DNA of 64,000 nt from Sambucus nigra (lineage: Eukaryota; Streptophyta; Magnoliopsida; Dipsacales; Adoxaceae). The stretch spans positions 62,001-126,000 of the forward strand of contig CASBWL010000042.1 of NCBI GenBank assembly GCA_949130495.1. The letters run 5' to 3'. Within the stretch, counting starts at the first letter, position 1, and each line of letters opens with the position of its first letter. Made by a program: the position numbers and the translations under genes. Under the pieces are notes generated by a model. It did no database searches and was not told the DNA's origin. It saw only the letters and a list, made by a program, of their open reading frames with translations. Shown piece after piece: positions 36,001 through 47,848 of this stretch.

Positions 36001-36223
36001 CGGCTCGGTGCCCTAACTTATTGCACCGAAAACACTTTATTGCTAAGGGAACAAGTTCAATGGTGGGTGTCATCCTAGTTACAATGGTCACACTCGCGGT
36101 GGGCCACATGGGAACTAAAAATTTCTTCCAATTGATAGGTATACTCGAATGCTATCTCAAAAGAGGGCACCTCCTGGATGATGTTACTAGCAATCTTTGC
36201 GAGTGTCGCCTAAGCCCCACTAG
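36001..36223. other. Unassigned segment left of a hAT insertion
   Basis: An open frame at 35814-36242 (+) runs through here but has no recognised domain. It ends just inside the hAT terminus. Confidence 0.3.
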
Positions 36224-37118
36224 CAATGTTCAAAAAAGCTAATTGTGGCCTCCAGGCTTTTCCCCGACCGAGGTGAAGCTATAGCCTTGAGGCGGTGCAA
36301 GGCGATGAGAGATCAATTTGAAATTTTTTAAAATAAATAAATATGTTAATAAAGCCATAATAATAAAATAAAAAAGGTACAAAACCTAAACAAATGGCCA
36401 AGTTTAATAAAATAAAGAGTTTTTTTCCTCTTAATATAATGCCTTAATTAGACATAACCCCCATTTGTGCATCGTCTCGCTTGTACCTTATGCATACAGT
36501 GGGTTAAGTCCAACTTCTAAGGGGGTATGTCTAAATATAGCATTATCTTAGAGGGTGAAGTTGAAAAAAAAAAATATATATATATATAACAAAGTATTTC
36601 TTAAACAAAAAAATAATGCAATTTCTTGTATTAAAATCGAAAACTAGTACAAATTCTCTCATTAAAAAAATAACACGATTTCTTCTATTAAAACAAAAAA
36701 GAAAGCACACTGTTTTTATTTAAAGAAAATTAACACAATTCCTTGCATTATGAACAAAAACAAAATACAAGTTCTTTAGAACAAAAAAAAATGAACAGGC
36801 TTTCTTGCGTAAAAAACAAAACAAAAAATCATTAAAAACACTTACTTGCATGAAAACTATAAGGCGAGTACAAAATCTTTTTACAAACAAAAAAACCAAC
36901 ATGCTTTCATTCATAATCTCCAAAAAAACGAACACATTCTAAAAAAAATGATCAGGAAGAGATGAAAGGGAAGGAACAGGCTAGGGTTCTATAGCAATGC
37001 CATTTGAGGCTATGGTCTCGAAAAATACCCTCGAGGCTATAGCCTGGCCTTGGCAAACCATAGCCTCACTACAAGGATAGCCTTGAGGCTACAGACTCGA
37101 AGGAAATTTCGAACATTG
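36224..37118. mobile_element. hAT element with CAATGTTC termini
   Basis: Starts CAATGTTCAAAAAAGC and ends GAACATTG. The flanking CCCACTAG and CACACTAG match at 7 of 8. Subterminal copies of GCCTCGAGGCTATAGCCT-like palindromes mark both ends. The 895-bp body is A-rich and non-coding. It belongs with the GAGGCG-motif hAT elements at 42282, 47044 and 47849 by terminus and subterminal style. Confidence 0.75.
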
Positions 37119-38045
37119 CACACTAGTGTCGCTGATGGAAAAGGACAGAAGCACGAGCGTCAATAATGGAAGCCCTAACAGACTTGACTTCATCCCCACC
37201 CTCCATGTTCTCCATAGGCCCATCACCAGTCATGAGTGTGTTGCGTATGCAAGGATGGTGTCTCGGTTCTGGGATTGATTCCCAACGATTGAGAACCTTT
37301 GAATTTCTCTCATCATCAACTTGAAATTATAATCCATTCAATGATCGAGTTTTTCAACTTCAGATTGTTACCGAGCCTTTGGCATGCTTCCACACGCAAT
37401 TGAAATGCCAGGAAGAGAAATTGATTGGAAAATAAAAGAGTAACACCACCAAAGAGCGAACCACGCAAACAAAGAGGAAAAAATACCGAAATAGAAACTC
37501 ACACTCAAACAAAGAGGAAAACTCTCAATTCATCGTCAACTATCTAGCAAATGAGGACTACAATGATGTATAAAGGGCAGAGGATACTTGGCCTAATGAT
37601 AAAAGACTAAGTAAGACATAGAAAGGGAGAGGGGGTACTTGAAGCACTCAAATATACAAATTAGCCTACTTATTTACATAAAAAATGAATGGGGAGCTAA
37701 ATCTGTATGATATATTTAATTTTCACGAGAGACACTGAGAAACTCATTCAAGAAGTAAAAACATCACAAATACAGAAACTGTGGAACGGAGATAACTGTT
37801 ACTGATCAATGTGCTCATTGTTTATCAGATTGGAATCCCTATCCATGAAATTAACATATTTCCTATCTTAGTGTATCCCCAGCACATTAGGGAGAACATA
37901 CAGTTCTAAGAAAACATAACATCCATGTTGGACATGCATCAAACATTGACACTTACTAATATACACTCGCAAGCATTACAAGCATCCAAATCACACATAT
38001 GATTTGATCCATACACAAGCATTCTGACGCGGAGGACGTAGCAAA
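37119..38045. other. Unassigned; short coding-like minus-strand stretch
   Basis: From an ATG at 37233 on the minus strand a 35-codon frame (MTGDGPMENMEGGDEVKSVR, then ASIIDARASVL) runs into the hAT target site. The composition is protein-like, but there is no recognised family. The rest of the segment is featureless. Confidence 0.25.
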
Positions 38046-41030
38046 TGTGACACCCCGACTAATTAAATACCGGGTAGCTAATCCTTTATAAAATTAATTC
38101 AAAATGCCAAGTTGGCTCAGTTAATAGCATCACTGTCGAAAATATTTTTATTATTTCTAACCACCTAGTATTTAAAAAGCAAGTTGACAAATTTTAATTT
38201 AAGTCTGATTAACATGCAACAAGTGTAATGAAGAAATAAATAACACCATACACCATGCTGAAGTAAAATGAATAACCATCACAATAGAGTAAATAAAGTC
38301 TGGAGGAAAACTCCTCACTGCAATCCCATAACTGAAATGAATAACCGAAACTGAAATAAAACATGCTAAAGTCTGAAAACTGAAATGTAAATGATGTCTC
38401 TAAAGAAATGGGCAACATGCCCTACAACTGATAGATAGTGACTCTGGAATCCAAAGAGATAGAAGCGTCTACATGCAAATCCCTGTAGCTTCCACAAGCA
38501 GCTACAGCTCGTCACCCGAATGAGTACCTATGCTTGGTGTCCTTGTGGCTGGGCACCTAAAATGGTTTTACAAAGAAAAGAGATTTGAAAAGCAAACGGG
38601 TCAGAGCCCGAATGTGGAGTTATATTTTAAAAACCTGCAAGTGCTTTAAAAACATTTAAAACATTAAATGCAAAGTACATGTTAGGACGTACACTCGCAT
38701 GATATTCTCACCTCTCGTCTAACTGTGCACTCCTAACGTAAGTACCCATCTATATCGACCCATACTACTAGCTAACTGACAACATAACTAGCTAGACTGC
38801 CAAAGGTTCTACCCATATAACTCGGTTTCATTTAACATAACAACGCTCGTAATTAAATAGGGGTTTAACGTAAACTCAGTTACTAAACATACCATTGATA
38901 TAACTATCAGTTAACTCATTATATAACTCGAAATAACACCGTAATATTTTTACAACATTAACATGAGGATTCCCATTAATTTAATGTATATTATTCACAT
39001 CATAAATATACGATACAAGCACCCCGCAATCTAAGCTATGGTGCACACATACTCTGCTATCCATCCCGGTACATCACGTACATAAGGATCACATATTCCG
39101 AATCTCTCAGGAATAGTTCAGATAACACAAATCACAAATAGTGGAGGCGAACACAGTCACCATCACATGGGTCACGCACATACCTACGCTCCCATGGTCA
39201 GCGGACTTATTAATATCACAATAAGTCTTTCTATGACCTATGTTCATCAAGGTACCAGTCTATATCCCCCCCGTAGGCACACAAGGATTAGAGGGTCCTA
39301 AGAGAACGTAACCTCCCGTGATAGCAAGTATGGTAGGTATGTCATACACACAATCCATATAACAATACTAAGTAAACACACATCTTAGTAATACCGTATT
39401 TTAATCGTAGTACATATTGCACTCTCGTACTAACTATAATTATCACAATTCGTAGTATTCCGGTTTGTAATTATACGCGCTATAATTCATCCTCACATCG
39501 TAGTAGACACTCACGTCTTAACCCAAATGGTTTATTGGATATAACTATCGTATATAATTTACTACTCTCAATAACCCAAAAGTCCCAAATCTATCCTTAC
39601 ATCATCAAAGAATGTTAACTCTACCCTCGAACCAGTTTCCGGGACTCCAAAAATCAAAACAGTCCGAAAAGGACCAAACTGTCAACTCGTTAGAAGTCTC
39701 GTTCGAACGAGACTTCGAACGAGTTTGGACTGTCAGGTCGTTAGAAGTCTCGTTCGAACGAGGCTGTTCGAACGAGATCCCAGTTCGTTCGAACGAACTG
39801 ACCCTTCTAACGATATCTCGTTCGAACGAGATATCGAACGAAATCCCCACTCGTTAGTATCGACTGGTCAACTCGTTAGAAGCTCGTTCGAACGAGTCCG
39901 TTCGAACGACCTGGGGGCTGCTTCTAACGAGGTACCAGTTTCGGCCCAGATTTTTCCCCAATTCGTTTTTCAACATTTTTACTCCTCAAATCTTCTCCAA
40001 AATACGTCCCAATGATTGATTTAAGATATCTAAACAATTCTAAACACAATATAACCACATTCTATCACGTTTTTATGGATTAACTCATCCTAATCATCCA
40101 TCAAATTTGCAAATATTAAACTTCCCCCCCAAATTATTCATGAACAAGAACCCTAATTTATAAACCCTCAATTCATCAAATTAAATCCGTTTTTGTTTCA
40201 CCCAATCATGTATAATCATCATATAATTTCGGCCCATACTATTCTACGTGCAAATGGTCCTTAATAATCAAATTCTAAGTCCAATTAACATGGGTTTTCA
40301 TTTATCTTCCAAGAACAATTTGTAAAACATCAATTTTCTAACATGGAAAGAACATCCTTTGAAATTAAACATAGTTAAACCACTTGCCTTGTTTGTCTCT
40401 GAATTTGGTGTGGATTCGGTGTAGAATTTATGCAGAATTCCTCTCTCTCTCTCCTTCTCCAAGCTTTCTTCTCCAAAAGGCTATGGTGGCTAGGGTTTGC
40501 TTTGGGGAAACTTATGAAAACCTAATTTAATAAACCTTCGTAGCTTGTTGGGTTAATAAGGGTTGGTTGGGTCAATTCCTTATCAGATTACAACTCTCAA
40601 TTTTCGTCACTTTTAATTACCCAAAAATACCAAATTACTAAAATACCCTTTATGGTGCCCGAATGGCCTAAAAATACCCCGGGACCCAAACTATACCCCC
40701 GGCTAGTGTTTTCTGACTATCTCGACCCTTCCGGACGCGTTGGCGCACTCAAAACGACCATACGGATTATCGATTTTAAATTCACTTTTATTAACAAAAT
40801 ATTATACCGTGACGCGGCGGTCCCACGCGTCTCAACAAAATTTCTAAAATGCCCTATATAAATCTCACGACAAATTTTATAATACCAAATACATATATAA
40901 TCATATATGCACCCAATCAAATACCAATTCGCATTTCATTAGTATTTATAACCCGGATTATTTTCCAATTACTACGCATTTAATTAATTAATCCCAAAAA
41001 TAAATATAGCCAAAAGTACGGGGTATTACA
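38046..41030 (-). mobile_element. Solo LTR, 2985 bp, perfect 5-bp TSD
   Basis: The element begins TGTGACACCCCG and ends CGGGGTATTACA, so it has TG...CA ends with a 12-bp imperfect inverted terminus. Flanking GCAAA occurs at 38041-38045 and 41031-41035. No internal gag-pol is present, so this is a solo LTR left by recombination. The ends resemble gypsy (chromovirus-type) LTRs. By comparison with 15713 and the orientation of the polypurine junction near 14010 (which runs into TGTAATACC), the LTR reads on the minus strand, starting at 41030. Related fragments lie at 12862-13690 and 15713-16985. It inserted within the expanded NUP35 intron. Confidence 0.88.
39680..39935. repeat. Cluster of CGTTCGAACG palindromes inside the LTR
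   Basis: Six CGTTCGAACG palindromes, usually extended to CTCGTTCGAACGAG, lie within about 200 bp. They alternate with CGTTAGAAG and CTTCTAACG, which are inverted versions of each other. The region can fold into several hairpins. Open frames on both strands here (SFER-type repeats) come from the motif itself. Confidence 0.9.
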
Positions 41031-41108
41031 GCAAAGAGGTTCCAAGAATTACTAGAACAAAAACAAAGCAAGAATAAGCGACATAGACGGTTTTTAAAGA
41101 AGTCCTTA

Positions 41109-41446
41109 ATGAAGTGGGATTAGGGTAGAATTAATTCTGAATTTTAATTTTATTCGCTTCTCCTTAATTAGATAGGGTTTCTGAATAAAATAGGATTAGC
41201 ATTAAAGTTTTTCTACTTCTAGTAGATTTCCTAACTATAAAAGGATTAGTTTTGAAATTCTTCTATTTCTAATAGATTTAGGATCAGTTTGGGCAGTCTA
41301 TACATAGAGCCTTCTGTAGATAATTTATTGAATTAAATACAATTTTCAGATTATTTGATTATTTTTAAAGAGAGAATATCTGCATTTTTTCTTTAAAGTT
41401 AATTAACGCTGGTTAATTAGCTCTTGTATCGTTTTCTACTGTGTTA
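41109..41446 (+). mobile_element. Ty3/gypsy 5' LTR with primer-binding site
   Basis: Starts near TGAAGTGGGATTAG and ends before TGGTACTAGAGC at 41449-41460, which resembles the initiator-Met tRNA primer site TGGTATCAGAGC. A TATA-like ACTATAAAAGG lies near 41234. Two similar phrases built on 'ttcttctatttctaatagattt' recur within it. Confidence 0.6.
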
Positions 41447-41478
41447 GGTGGTACTAGAGCAAGGTCTCTCCTTACTCG

Positions 41479-42281
41479 ATGGCAACTAATGGAGAAGAAA
41501 ACCCCAACCCTAACGATGCCGATCAAAGGTTAGTCGACCTGTGGCGCACAATCGAGTTCCAGCAGCAATAACTCAACCAGATTCAAGATGGCCAGCTGCG
41601 ACAAGAGGTGTAAAACAGGCGAATGTTGACAGGAATCGCGCCAGGGGAGTTTTGCCCAAGGCCAACCTGGAAACAGGAACCAAAGAGGTCCAATTTTGCC
41701 ACGACTCTGACAGTGAAGATACAGAGGGCGACGAAGGACAAGCAGTTAAGCAACTGATTCGAAGGGATCGGACGGGATCAAGACTTTGGCGATTACCGCT
41801 CAAAGGTAGACATTTCTAACTTAACGGGATTCTACAAATCGAAGAATTCCACGATTGGGTGCTCTAGTCTGAAAAGGAACTGATGAATGTTCCTGAAGCA
41901 AAGATGGTTAAGCTTAAGTTGGTGGCTTTCGCTTGAAAAGTTGTGCGGCAGTTTGGTTGAAGCAAGTCCAAAGAATCGAGCAGCGGCAAGGAAGCAACCA
42001 GTCCGAACATGGAGTCAAATGAAGGATCTATTGATGGGGAGATTTCTGCCCTGACTATGAGCAATACATCTTCCAACTGTACCGTGAAGGTAGTAGAATT
42101 GCTTTTGATTACACCGCATAATTCACACGCCTCTCAAATCGTAACAATAATTTGGTAGAAATGGAGGGCAGACGTGTAAAGCATTATCTAGATGGGTTGA
42201 AACTTGCAATAAGGAGGCAGATTGGGCTAAGGTCATCTACACCTTAGAGGAAGCTCATAACAGAATAATTGGAGCCGCACC
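41479..42281 (+). pseudogene. Ty3/gypsy gag (PF03732-type), decayed
   Basis: From an ATG at 41479 the plus strand gives a leader with stop codons, then gag landmarks across frames: VDISNLTGF and LQIEEFHDWV, CAAVWWKQVQR (the WW motif typical of the family), WSQMKDLLMGRF, PPDYEQYIFQLYRE, DYTAEFTRLSNRNNLVE and VKHYLDGLKLAIRRQIGL. Gag forms the retrotransposon particle. At least four stops or frame changes break it, and at 42282 it is cut by a hAT element. It follows the LTR and primer site in the expected order, so this is the 5' end of one gypsy insertion (Reina/CRM-like by memory of gag style). Confidence 0.8.
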
Positions 42282-43107
42282 CAATGTTTAAAAAGGCAAA
42301 AGGCGAGGCGAGGCGTATGCCTCACCGAAAAGGAAAAAAAAAGAGCAAAATAATATTAAAAAAATACTAATAAAACCATAAAAATAAAACTACAAAAAAA
42401 TATCCTTGAGGACTTTCTCACATAGTTTGACATTTTTTGTTCCGCCGAGATAACTTTTAAAAAAAAAGTAATTTGAGAAAATCAATTTTAACATATTGGT
42501 TATTTTACAATATGACAATAAATTAATCAATGCAAAACCATATTGGCAAAATCATTTTTTTAGCTTCATTCACATATTGATTATTTTATAATATGACAGT
42601 AAACTAATCAATGCAACTTAACAAGCAAATTTATTAAAAAAACATTGATTTTCAAGCTAAGATTAAAAAAACAACAATTTTATTTAAAGAATAATAAAAC
42701 ATATCAACCTAAGTTTATTAAAAAAAAAACAACAACCTTTAAAATATATTAGTTTCTTAATATATATTCAGTTTAGTTAAAGATAACATATTAATCTAAG
42801 TTGAAAACCAAAAAACATAAAATTTTAAAAGAAAAAGGTCATATTGAAGTTAATTTAGTACATTTATTTCAAACAAAATCAAATTGACAAAATCAGTCCT
42901 TTAAGTTTCATTAACATATTGGTTAATTTGTAAAAATTTCTCTCAAGTTACAATAGTAAATAGTATAAGTTAAGTGCAGTTTTAAAACAAACAAAAAAGG
43001 CTTGAGGCGAGCCTCGAGGCGCATTGAAGCGTAAGCCTCAAATTCAACCCTGATGCTTAAGCCTCGAGGCATTTTTTGCCCGCCTCGCCTCGTTGTTTAG
43101 CATTTTG
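42282..43107. mobile_element. hAT-type MITE with GAGGCG subterminal repeats
   Basis: The left end is CAATGTTTAAAAAGGC followed by GGCGAGGCGAGGCG and GCCTCACCG. The right side has GCCTCGAGGC and CGCCTCGCCTCG followed by TTTAGCATTTTG. The interior shares long stretches with 47849-48310 (for example 'ggactttctcacatagtttgac'). The right boundary is approximate and no clean target duplication was found. Confidence 0.6.
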
Positions 43108-43117
43108 TAGCATTTAA

Positions 43118-45053
43118 TTTAGTAAAGAGCACGTTGTTTAAACAAATGTTGAAATTTGTTGGCGTGTAGGTTGAAGCCTCCTAGTTATCATGAAACTAGA
43201 GCGTATTTGAATTTGAAGAAGGAAGTTCAAAGTGTACATGCGATGTTGGTAAAAAATAAAAAAAGAATGAAAAAATCGAGGTGCACACTAGTGTGGGATG
43301 GGTGGACCGATGAAAATCAAGACCCCTATCTAACTTTCTTGTTAATAGCCTTGGTTTGACGATCTTTCTTAAATCCGTGGACACCTCGTCCATTATCAAG
43401 GATGTAGATAGGTTGTTTGATTTGCATGATTCAATGAAGGAAGAGATAGAGGAAGAAAATTTTCTTCAAGTGGTAATTGAAAGTGCTTCGGCTTATGTAG
43501 GCACGGGGAGGTTGTCGAAAGCGAAGAGGAACTGTTTATTTTGATCCCCTTATACCGCTCATTTAATTAACTTGATGCTTAGTGACATAGGTGATTTGTC
43601 AGTTTTTCAAAATACAATAAGAAAAGCTAAAGAAGTCACCATTCATATTTATATTTATCAGGGTATAAACAGTGACAGGCTATATTTACGAAGCAATGGA
43701 TCGAGCTAGTTAGCTAGAGCGATGTAAATAGGTTAATAACAAGAAATTTAACTTTCTTACATTTATAAAGCAATGGATTGGGCTAAAGAGCAATGGATTG
43801 GGCATACCTCTTCTCGATATGATTATAGCAATGGATCGGACTAGTTAACTTTCAAGTGCATCACGCTATATGACAAATTATATTTATGAAGCAATGGATT
43901 GAGCTAAAGAACAAATAACAACCATATAGAGAAGAGGTATGCTAAGATTTGGAAATAATTGACACAAGATTGGATTTACAACTTTATAGGGCACTTCATG
44001 CGACAAGGTGTTATTTGAATCCAAGGTAATCTCTGAATTTCTAGTTTCAACTTCTTGAACTTCTAACTTAAATTTTTTTCATCATCTAGATATAGTTTAC
44101 TATGTTTCTTTGAAGATGTCATTTTAGTTATGACTTCAAGGCGGACAAAGAAGTCAAATGTGCCTTGTATGAAACAATTAAGAGAATGTGTCCCGACATC
44201 GATACACAATCACCTTCCCGAAACAAATTGATAAATTCAAATCTTGTGCAAGATTGTTTAGTAGGAGCCTTGCAACTTTAACAAGGGATAAAAAAAACAA
44301 CCAAGTAAAGTTGTTCTAGTTGCCTTTTTTGGCTATTGGGGTGGGTGGGTGGGGTGTTACTGCTGTTTTTTGCTGGGGAATTTTTTGCTGTTATTTTTTT
44401 GTTTTTACTGTTTTGGGTATGGTTGTATGGTGGGAAAGCTTTGGTGAAGATGTTCCAGAGCTTAAAAAGGTTGCTATACGAGTTCTAAGCCTCACATGTA
44501 GAGTGACGGGTTGTGAAAGAAATTGGAGCACATTTGATCATGTTCACTCCAACAAAAAGAAATCATTTAAAGTAACAACGTTTGAATGCTCTTGCTTACA
44601 ATCTTCAACTTGAAACAAGACGAGAAGAGAAAATAATGTGGAAGGAAAATGTTCTATCTAATATGTCTATCTGATATGAAGTCCGGTGATGAATGGGATC
44701 ATTGAGAGAGAGGAGCCTTGTCTTCCTGCAGACCATTCATGGATGGACATCCATGAATGCTTCACAGATGGACACAATAAGATAAAGTGAGGTAGACATA
44801 AATAATTGAAAGTCCTAGATGTAGTTAGTATTATTTATTACTATTATCTTATTTTTAATATATGTGGTGCATAGGGCCAAGGAATTTGAATGCCAACAAG
44901 AAGGAAAAGGCATTATTGACGAAGATGTTGAAGTTATTGACATTGAGGAGGAAGATAGAGAGGAAATAGAAGAGGAGTAAAGGATTGTCATAGAGGATGA
45001 TGATGATGATGAAGATGATGATGATGATGTAGACTTGATGATAATGTAGACTT
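43118..45053 (+). pseudogene. hAT transposase (DUF659 and hATC), decayed
   Basis: Landmarks in order: KPPSYHETRAYL, then SRCTLVWDGWTDENQDPY (the SDGWTD motif of DUF659), FLKSVDTSSIIKDVDRLFDL, VVIESASAYVGTGRLSKAKR (for the VTDNASNY block), NLMLSDIGDL, and after a gap RECVPTSIHNH. The hATC dimerisation block follows: AIRVLSLTCRVTGCERNWST with HSNKKK. Last is an acidic tail (EDVEVIDIEEEDREE) ending in a GAT-rich stretch. Frameshifts and stops occur between blocks, so no active transposase is made. It may be the former driver of the GAGGCG-motif hAT elements nearby, but its own terminal repeats are not certain. Confidence 0.85.
44996..45030. repeat. GAT triplet microsatellite
   Basis: An imperfect GATGAT run in the acidic tail of the dead transposase. 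It gives a His-rich frame on the other strand, which is not a gene. Confidence 0.85.
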
Positions 45054-45059
45054 GATGAA

Positions 45060-45790
45060 GATAATGATGATATAGCCTTGATGAATGAAGATTGATGGCC
45101 TTTTGGGATATATTTGTGTTAATGATATTATGGAGAATAGATTATACTTGCATAGTTTCATTCCATGCAGTGACATGATCATAAACAAAATAATTTATGG
45201 TTTCCTTTTTGGAAATGTTATATTTTGTGTATGATCATTTGGAATTGAAAACATTGAAAGCCTATCATCATCTTAGTACTGATAATGGATTTTCATTTTG
45301 TTATTTATATTTCGATGAAACCATGTCCTAAAATTAGTTTTTGATCATAATATGTTTTATTACATATTCTAATGTGTTCTCTATGCATTTATATATTATT
45401 TATTACATTTTCAACATTATACACGAATTCTCATGATTTGACTCACGATCATAGGTATTCCAATTTACGATTCGATTCATAATTTGACAACTAAGGTTAC
45501 AAGAATAGAGATTCTTCTATCTAAACTAAGATTTTATTCACTCGACTATAATTTTAGCATAAAAATTATTGTTCATTAATATAACAAGTCACAAAGTTAC
45601 CAAAACTATATTCATATGTAACTATCCCGAGCACGATAAAAAATTTATCACTATGTAGGATCATAGTATTCTATATGCATATGCAATAACCTATCACAAT
45701 CATTACCACTCAAAAAAATTGCACACATAAGATTGTTGATTGGGAATAAGCAATGCCAATACAGAGACTAAAACCTAAAATATAGACAAT
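45060..45790. other. NUP35 intron sequence, unassigned
   Basis: AT-rich DNA between the transposase relic and the NUP35 exon. No element was recognised. Confidence 0.35.
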
Positions 45791-45792
45791 GC

Positions 45793-46111
45793 CCGCAAAC
45801 TATGACCCATTCTTCCTTATCAAGATGCCTCAATTGGAAATGAATTCCTCCACATCTTTGGCCACACGACCTCCCTAGGAAGCGAAAGAGTAATTAAAGC
45901 CCCCGACTAAACCAAACCCTCAGCGGGAGAACCCTTTCCTTTATTATCATCACTTTTACTACTACCACAACCACTCTTCCCCGTAAAATACCAACTCAAA
46001 CTCCCCAACGAACTCTGCCTATTTTGATGTCATTTACCCCTTGGGAGTCAAAACATCCTTGCCCAAACTATGAGTCGGTTTTCTAGGGTCAAATTTAGGC
46101 GAAGTCATTGT
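45793..46111 (-). pseudogene. NUP35: NUP35 exon before the RRM, decayed
   Basis: The minus strand reads SDDNKGKGSPAEGLV, a stop in place of Gln (TAG for CAG), then SGALITLSLPREVVWP and WRNSFPIEA. After a one-base frame change comes HLDKEEWVIVCG, the linker and start of the Nup35 RRM. The exon ends in phase with the exon at 32061-32172 (GG plus A makes the Gly of the fold), but the donor is GC (GG|GCATTG) instead of GT. A few NUP35-like serine-rich residues (SLSW, then KSGCGSSKS) lie upstream to about 46018; similarity beyond that is weak. With the stop, frameshift and weak donor it cannot be functional as it stands. The N-terminal exons were not found to the right. Confidence 0.8.
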
Positions 46112-47043
46112 TCTCTCACCGATGGCATAGGAATTCTTGTCAAGAAGGAACCATGTCAATAAAGGAGCTAAAGTTCGGCATTTGCGGCCGCAAAATTACA
46201 ATTTAAGATAATGTCAAGGACACACACGAGCCGCAGTCTTGGGCATAACCCTAACAGCTTCACTATGGTGTGAGGCAACTTAGGGACAGCTTAAAGTGTG
46301 GAATGTGTAACCCAGTTACTTTGGGGGTTCTCTATTCAATCATGTTGCTTGAGGAAAAAAAAACATAAGAAAAATGAAAAGGATATGTTTGACTATGGGT
46401 TTAAGGAAGTTTTTTTCTTTTAGTGAAACTTGGGTAAGTATTTCATGGCCTCAGCCCAATTATTGCTCCAAAGAAATTTTATGGTTATGTTTGGTGATTT
46501 TTTTAAAAAAGAAAAGTTGTCAATTAATTTGGGGCAAAAATCGATACGAATAATTTTTTTTAAAATATTTCTCATGTATTTGCCAGCATTTTCAAATCGC
46601 TATGAGAACAAGGACAAGCACTATCAAAGGGGGGAGAGTAAAGTAAAAAAGAGTGTTTTGATGTATTCATTTTCGTTTCTCATATTTCGTCGTATTTTCA
46701 TTTATTGATCCATTTAATTGGTTCCCCATTTATTATTATTGCTCTATTTAGCATAGGTGTAAAAATCTTTGAAATATTACTCTTACCTTATAAATCATGA
46801 TGTAATAGCCTCCTTTTAGGATATTAATATATTGGAGAGTTATATTCTGGATTGGATTAAGTGTGATCCTTGTGCCTTGTGTAGTCAATTTAAATGGAAT
46901 TGACATCTAAATTTCTCCATTGACATATTATTTTCTTGAAACAAAATATTATTGTTGTCTAATACAATAATGTCCTTTGAAGTAGAATTGCAGCGTTGCC
47001 CAACATTATATTTCTCTATAGTGGAAAAATCCATTATGCTAGG
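46112..47043. other. Unassigned spacer
   Basis: The frame at 46430-46708 (+) has no recognised domain. No N-terminal NUP35 exon could be identified here. Confidence 0.35.
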
Positions 47044-47683
47044 CAAGGTTTTAAAAGGCGCGAGGCCTAGTTGAGGCGTTTTGCCTCTGTGAGGCGAGGC
47101 GTAAGCCTCGAGGCGGTCCGAGGCGTAAGCCTCACCTTTTTTCCACAAAAGTAACTAAAAACTGATATAAAAATATATATAGCAAAATATATACAGCAGC
47201 AAAGGTATGTAAATATATATATATATATATATACAGCAGAATATATCTATCTATCTATCTATATATATATACAGCAAAATATATATACATACACACAAAA
47301 AAAGAGCAGAGAACATGTTTATATATGTCGATATATAAATAGAGCAGAGAAAACAAAAAAAAATGGTTCGGATTGGTGGGGATATAAGCAAAAACTTAAA
47401 AAAAAAAAAAACTTTAAATTACCTGATGGTGGTTGGTTTGGTGGTCGGTATCTCCTACAGAAGACAGACGGTGGTTTTTCTTTGGGAAGTTAGTTCGGCA
47501 GCTAGGGCTTGTTTGAGAAAGGGGTTCTAAATTACATACAATTTTTTTTTTTTACAAATACATCAGCACGTGGATTTTTTTTTAACAAACACATCAGCAC
47601 GAGCAAAAAAAGAGGCTTCCGCCTCAAGGCATTATGCCTCTCACAACAAAGAGGCGCACCTCGTTTCGCCTTTTAAAACCTTG
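47044..47683. mobile_element. hAT element, perfect TIR and TSD
   Basis: Starts CAAGGTTTTAAAAGGCG and ends CGCCTTTTAAAACCTTG, a perfect 17-bp inverted repeat. It is flanked by a perfect octamer ATGCTAGG at 47036-47043 and 47684-47691. The 640-bp element has GAGGCG and GCCTC subterminal repeats on both sides and no transposase. It is the best-preserved member of its family in the window. Confidence 0.95.
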
Positions 47684-47848
47684 ATGCTAGGAGGGGAACT
47701 TTCATAGCTCTCGTTACAAGGATAGGTTCTTCTATGTGTACTAGCTAAAAGTACACATGAGTTCACACTTCTAAAAATGTAACATATCCATGCAAATACA
47801 CGTTGTAGACAAATACGCTAAGACACTTGTCCACCAAGTCTTTCACGC

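Noticed and set aside
39605..40015. SFER-rich proteins on both strands
   Set aside because: Generated by the CGTTCGAACG palindrome array inside a non-coding LTR; both strands are open for the same reason.
38046..41030. Foldback or Mutator-like element based on TGTRAYACCCCG inverted ends
   Set aside because: TG...CA ends, a 5-bp target duplication and a polypurine tract directly before the same terminus near 14010 point to an LTR instead.
44996..45188. Histidine-rich minus-strand protein
   Set aside because: It is the reverse of a GAT triplet run in the acidic tail of the dead hAT transposase.
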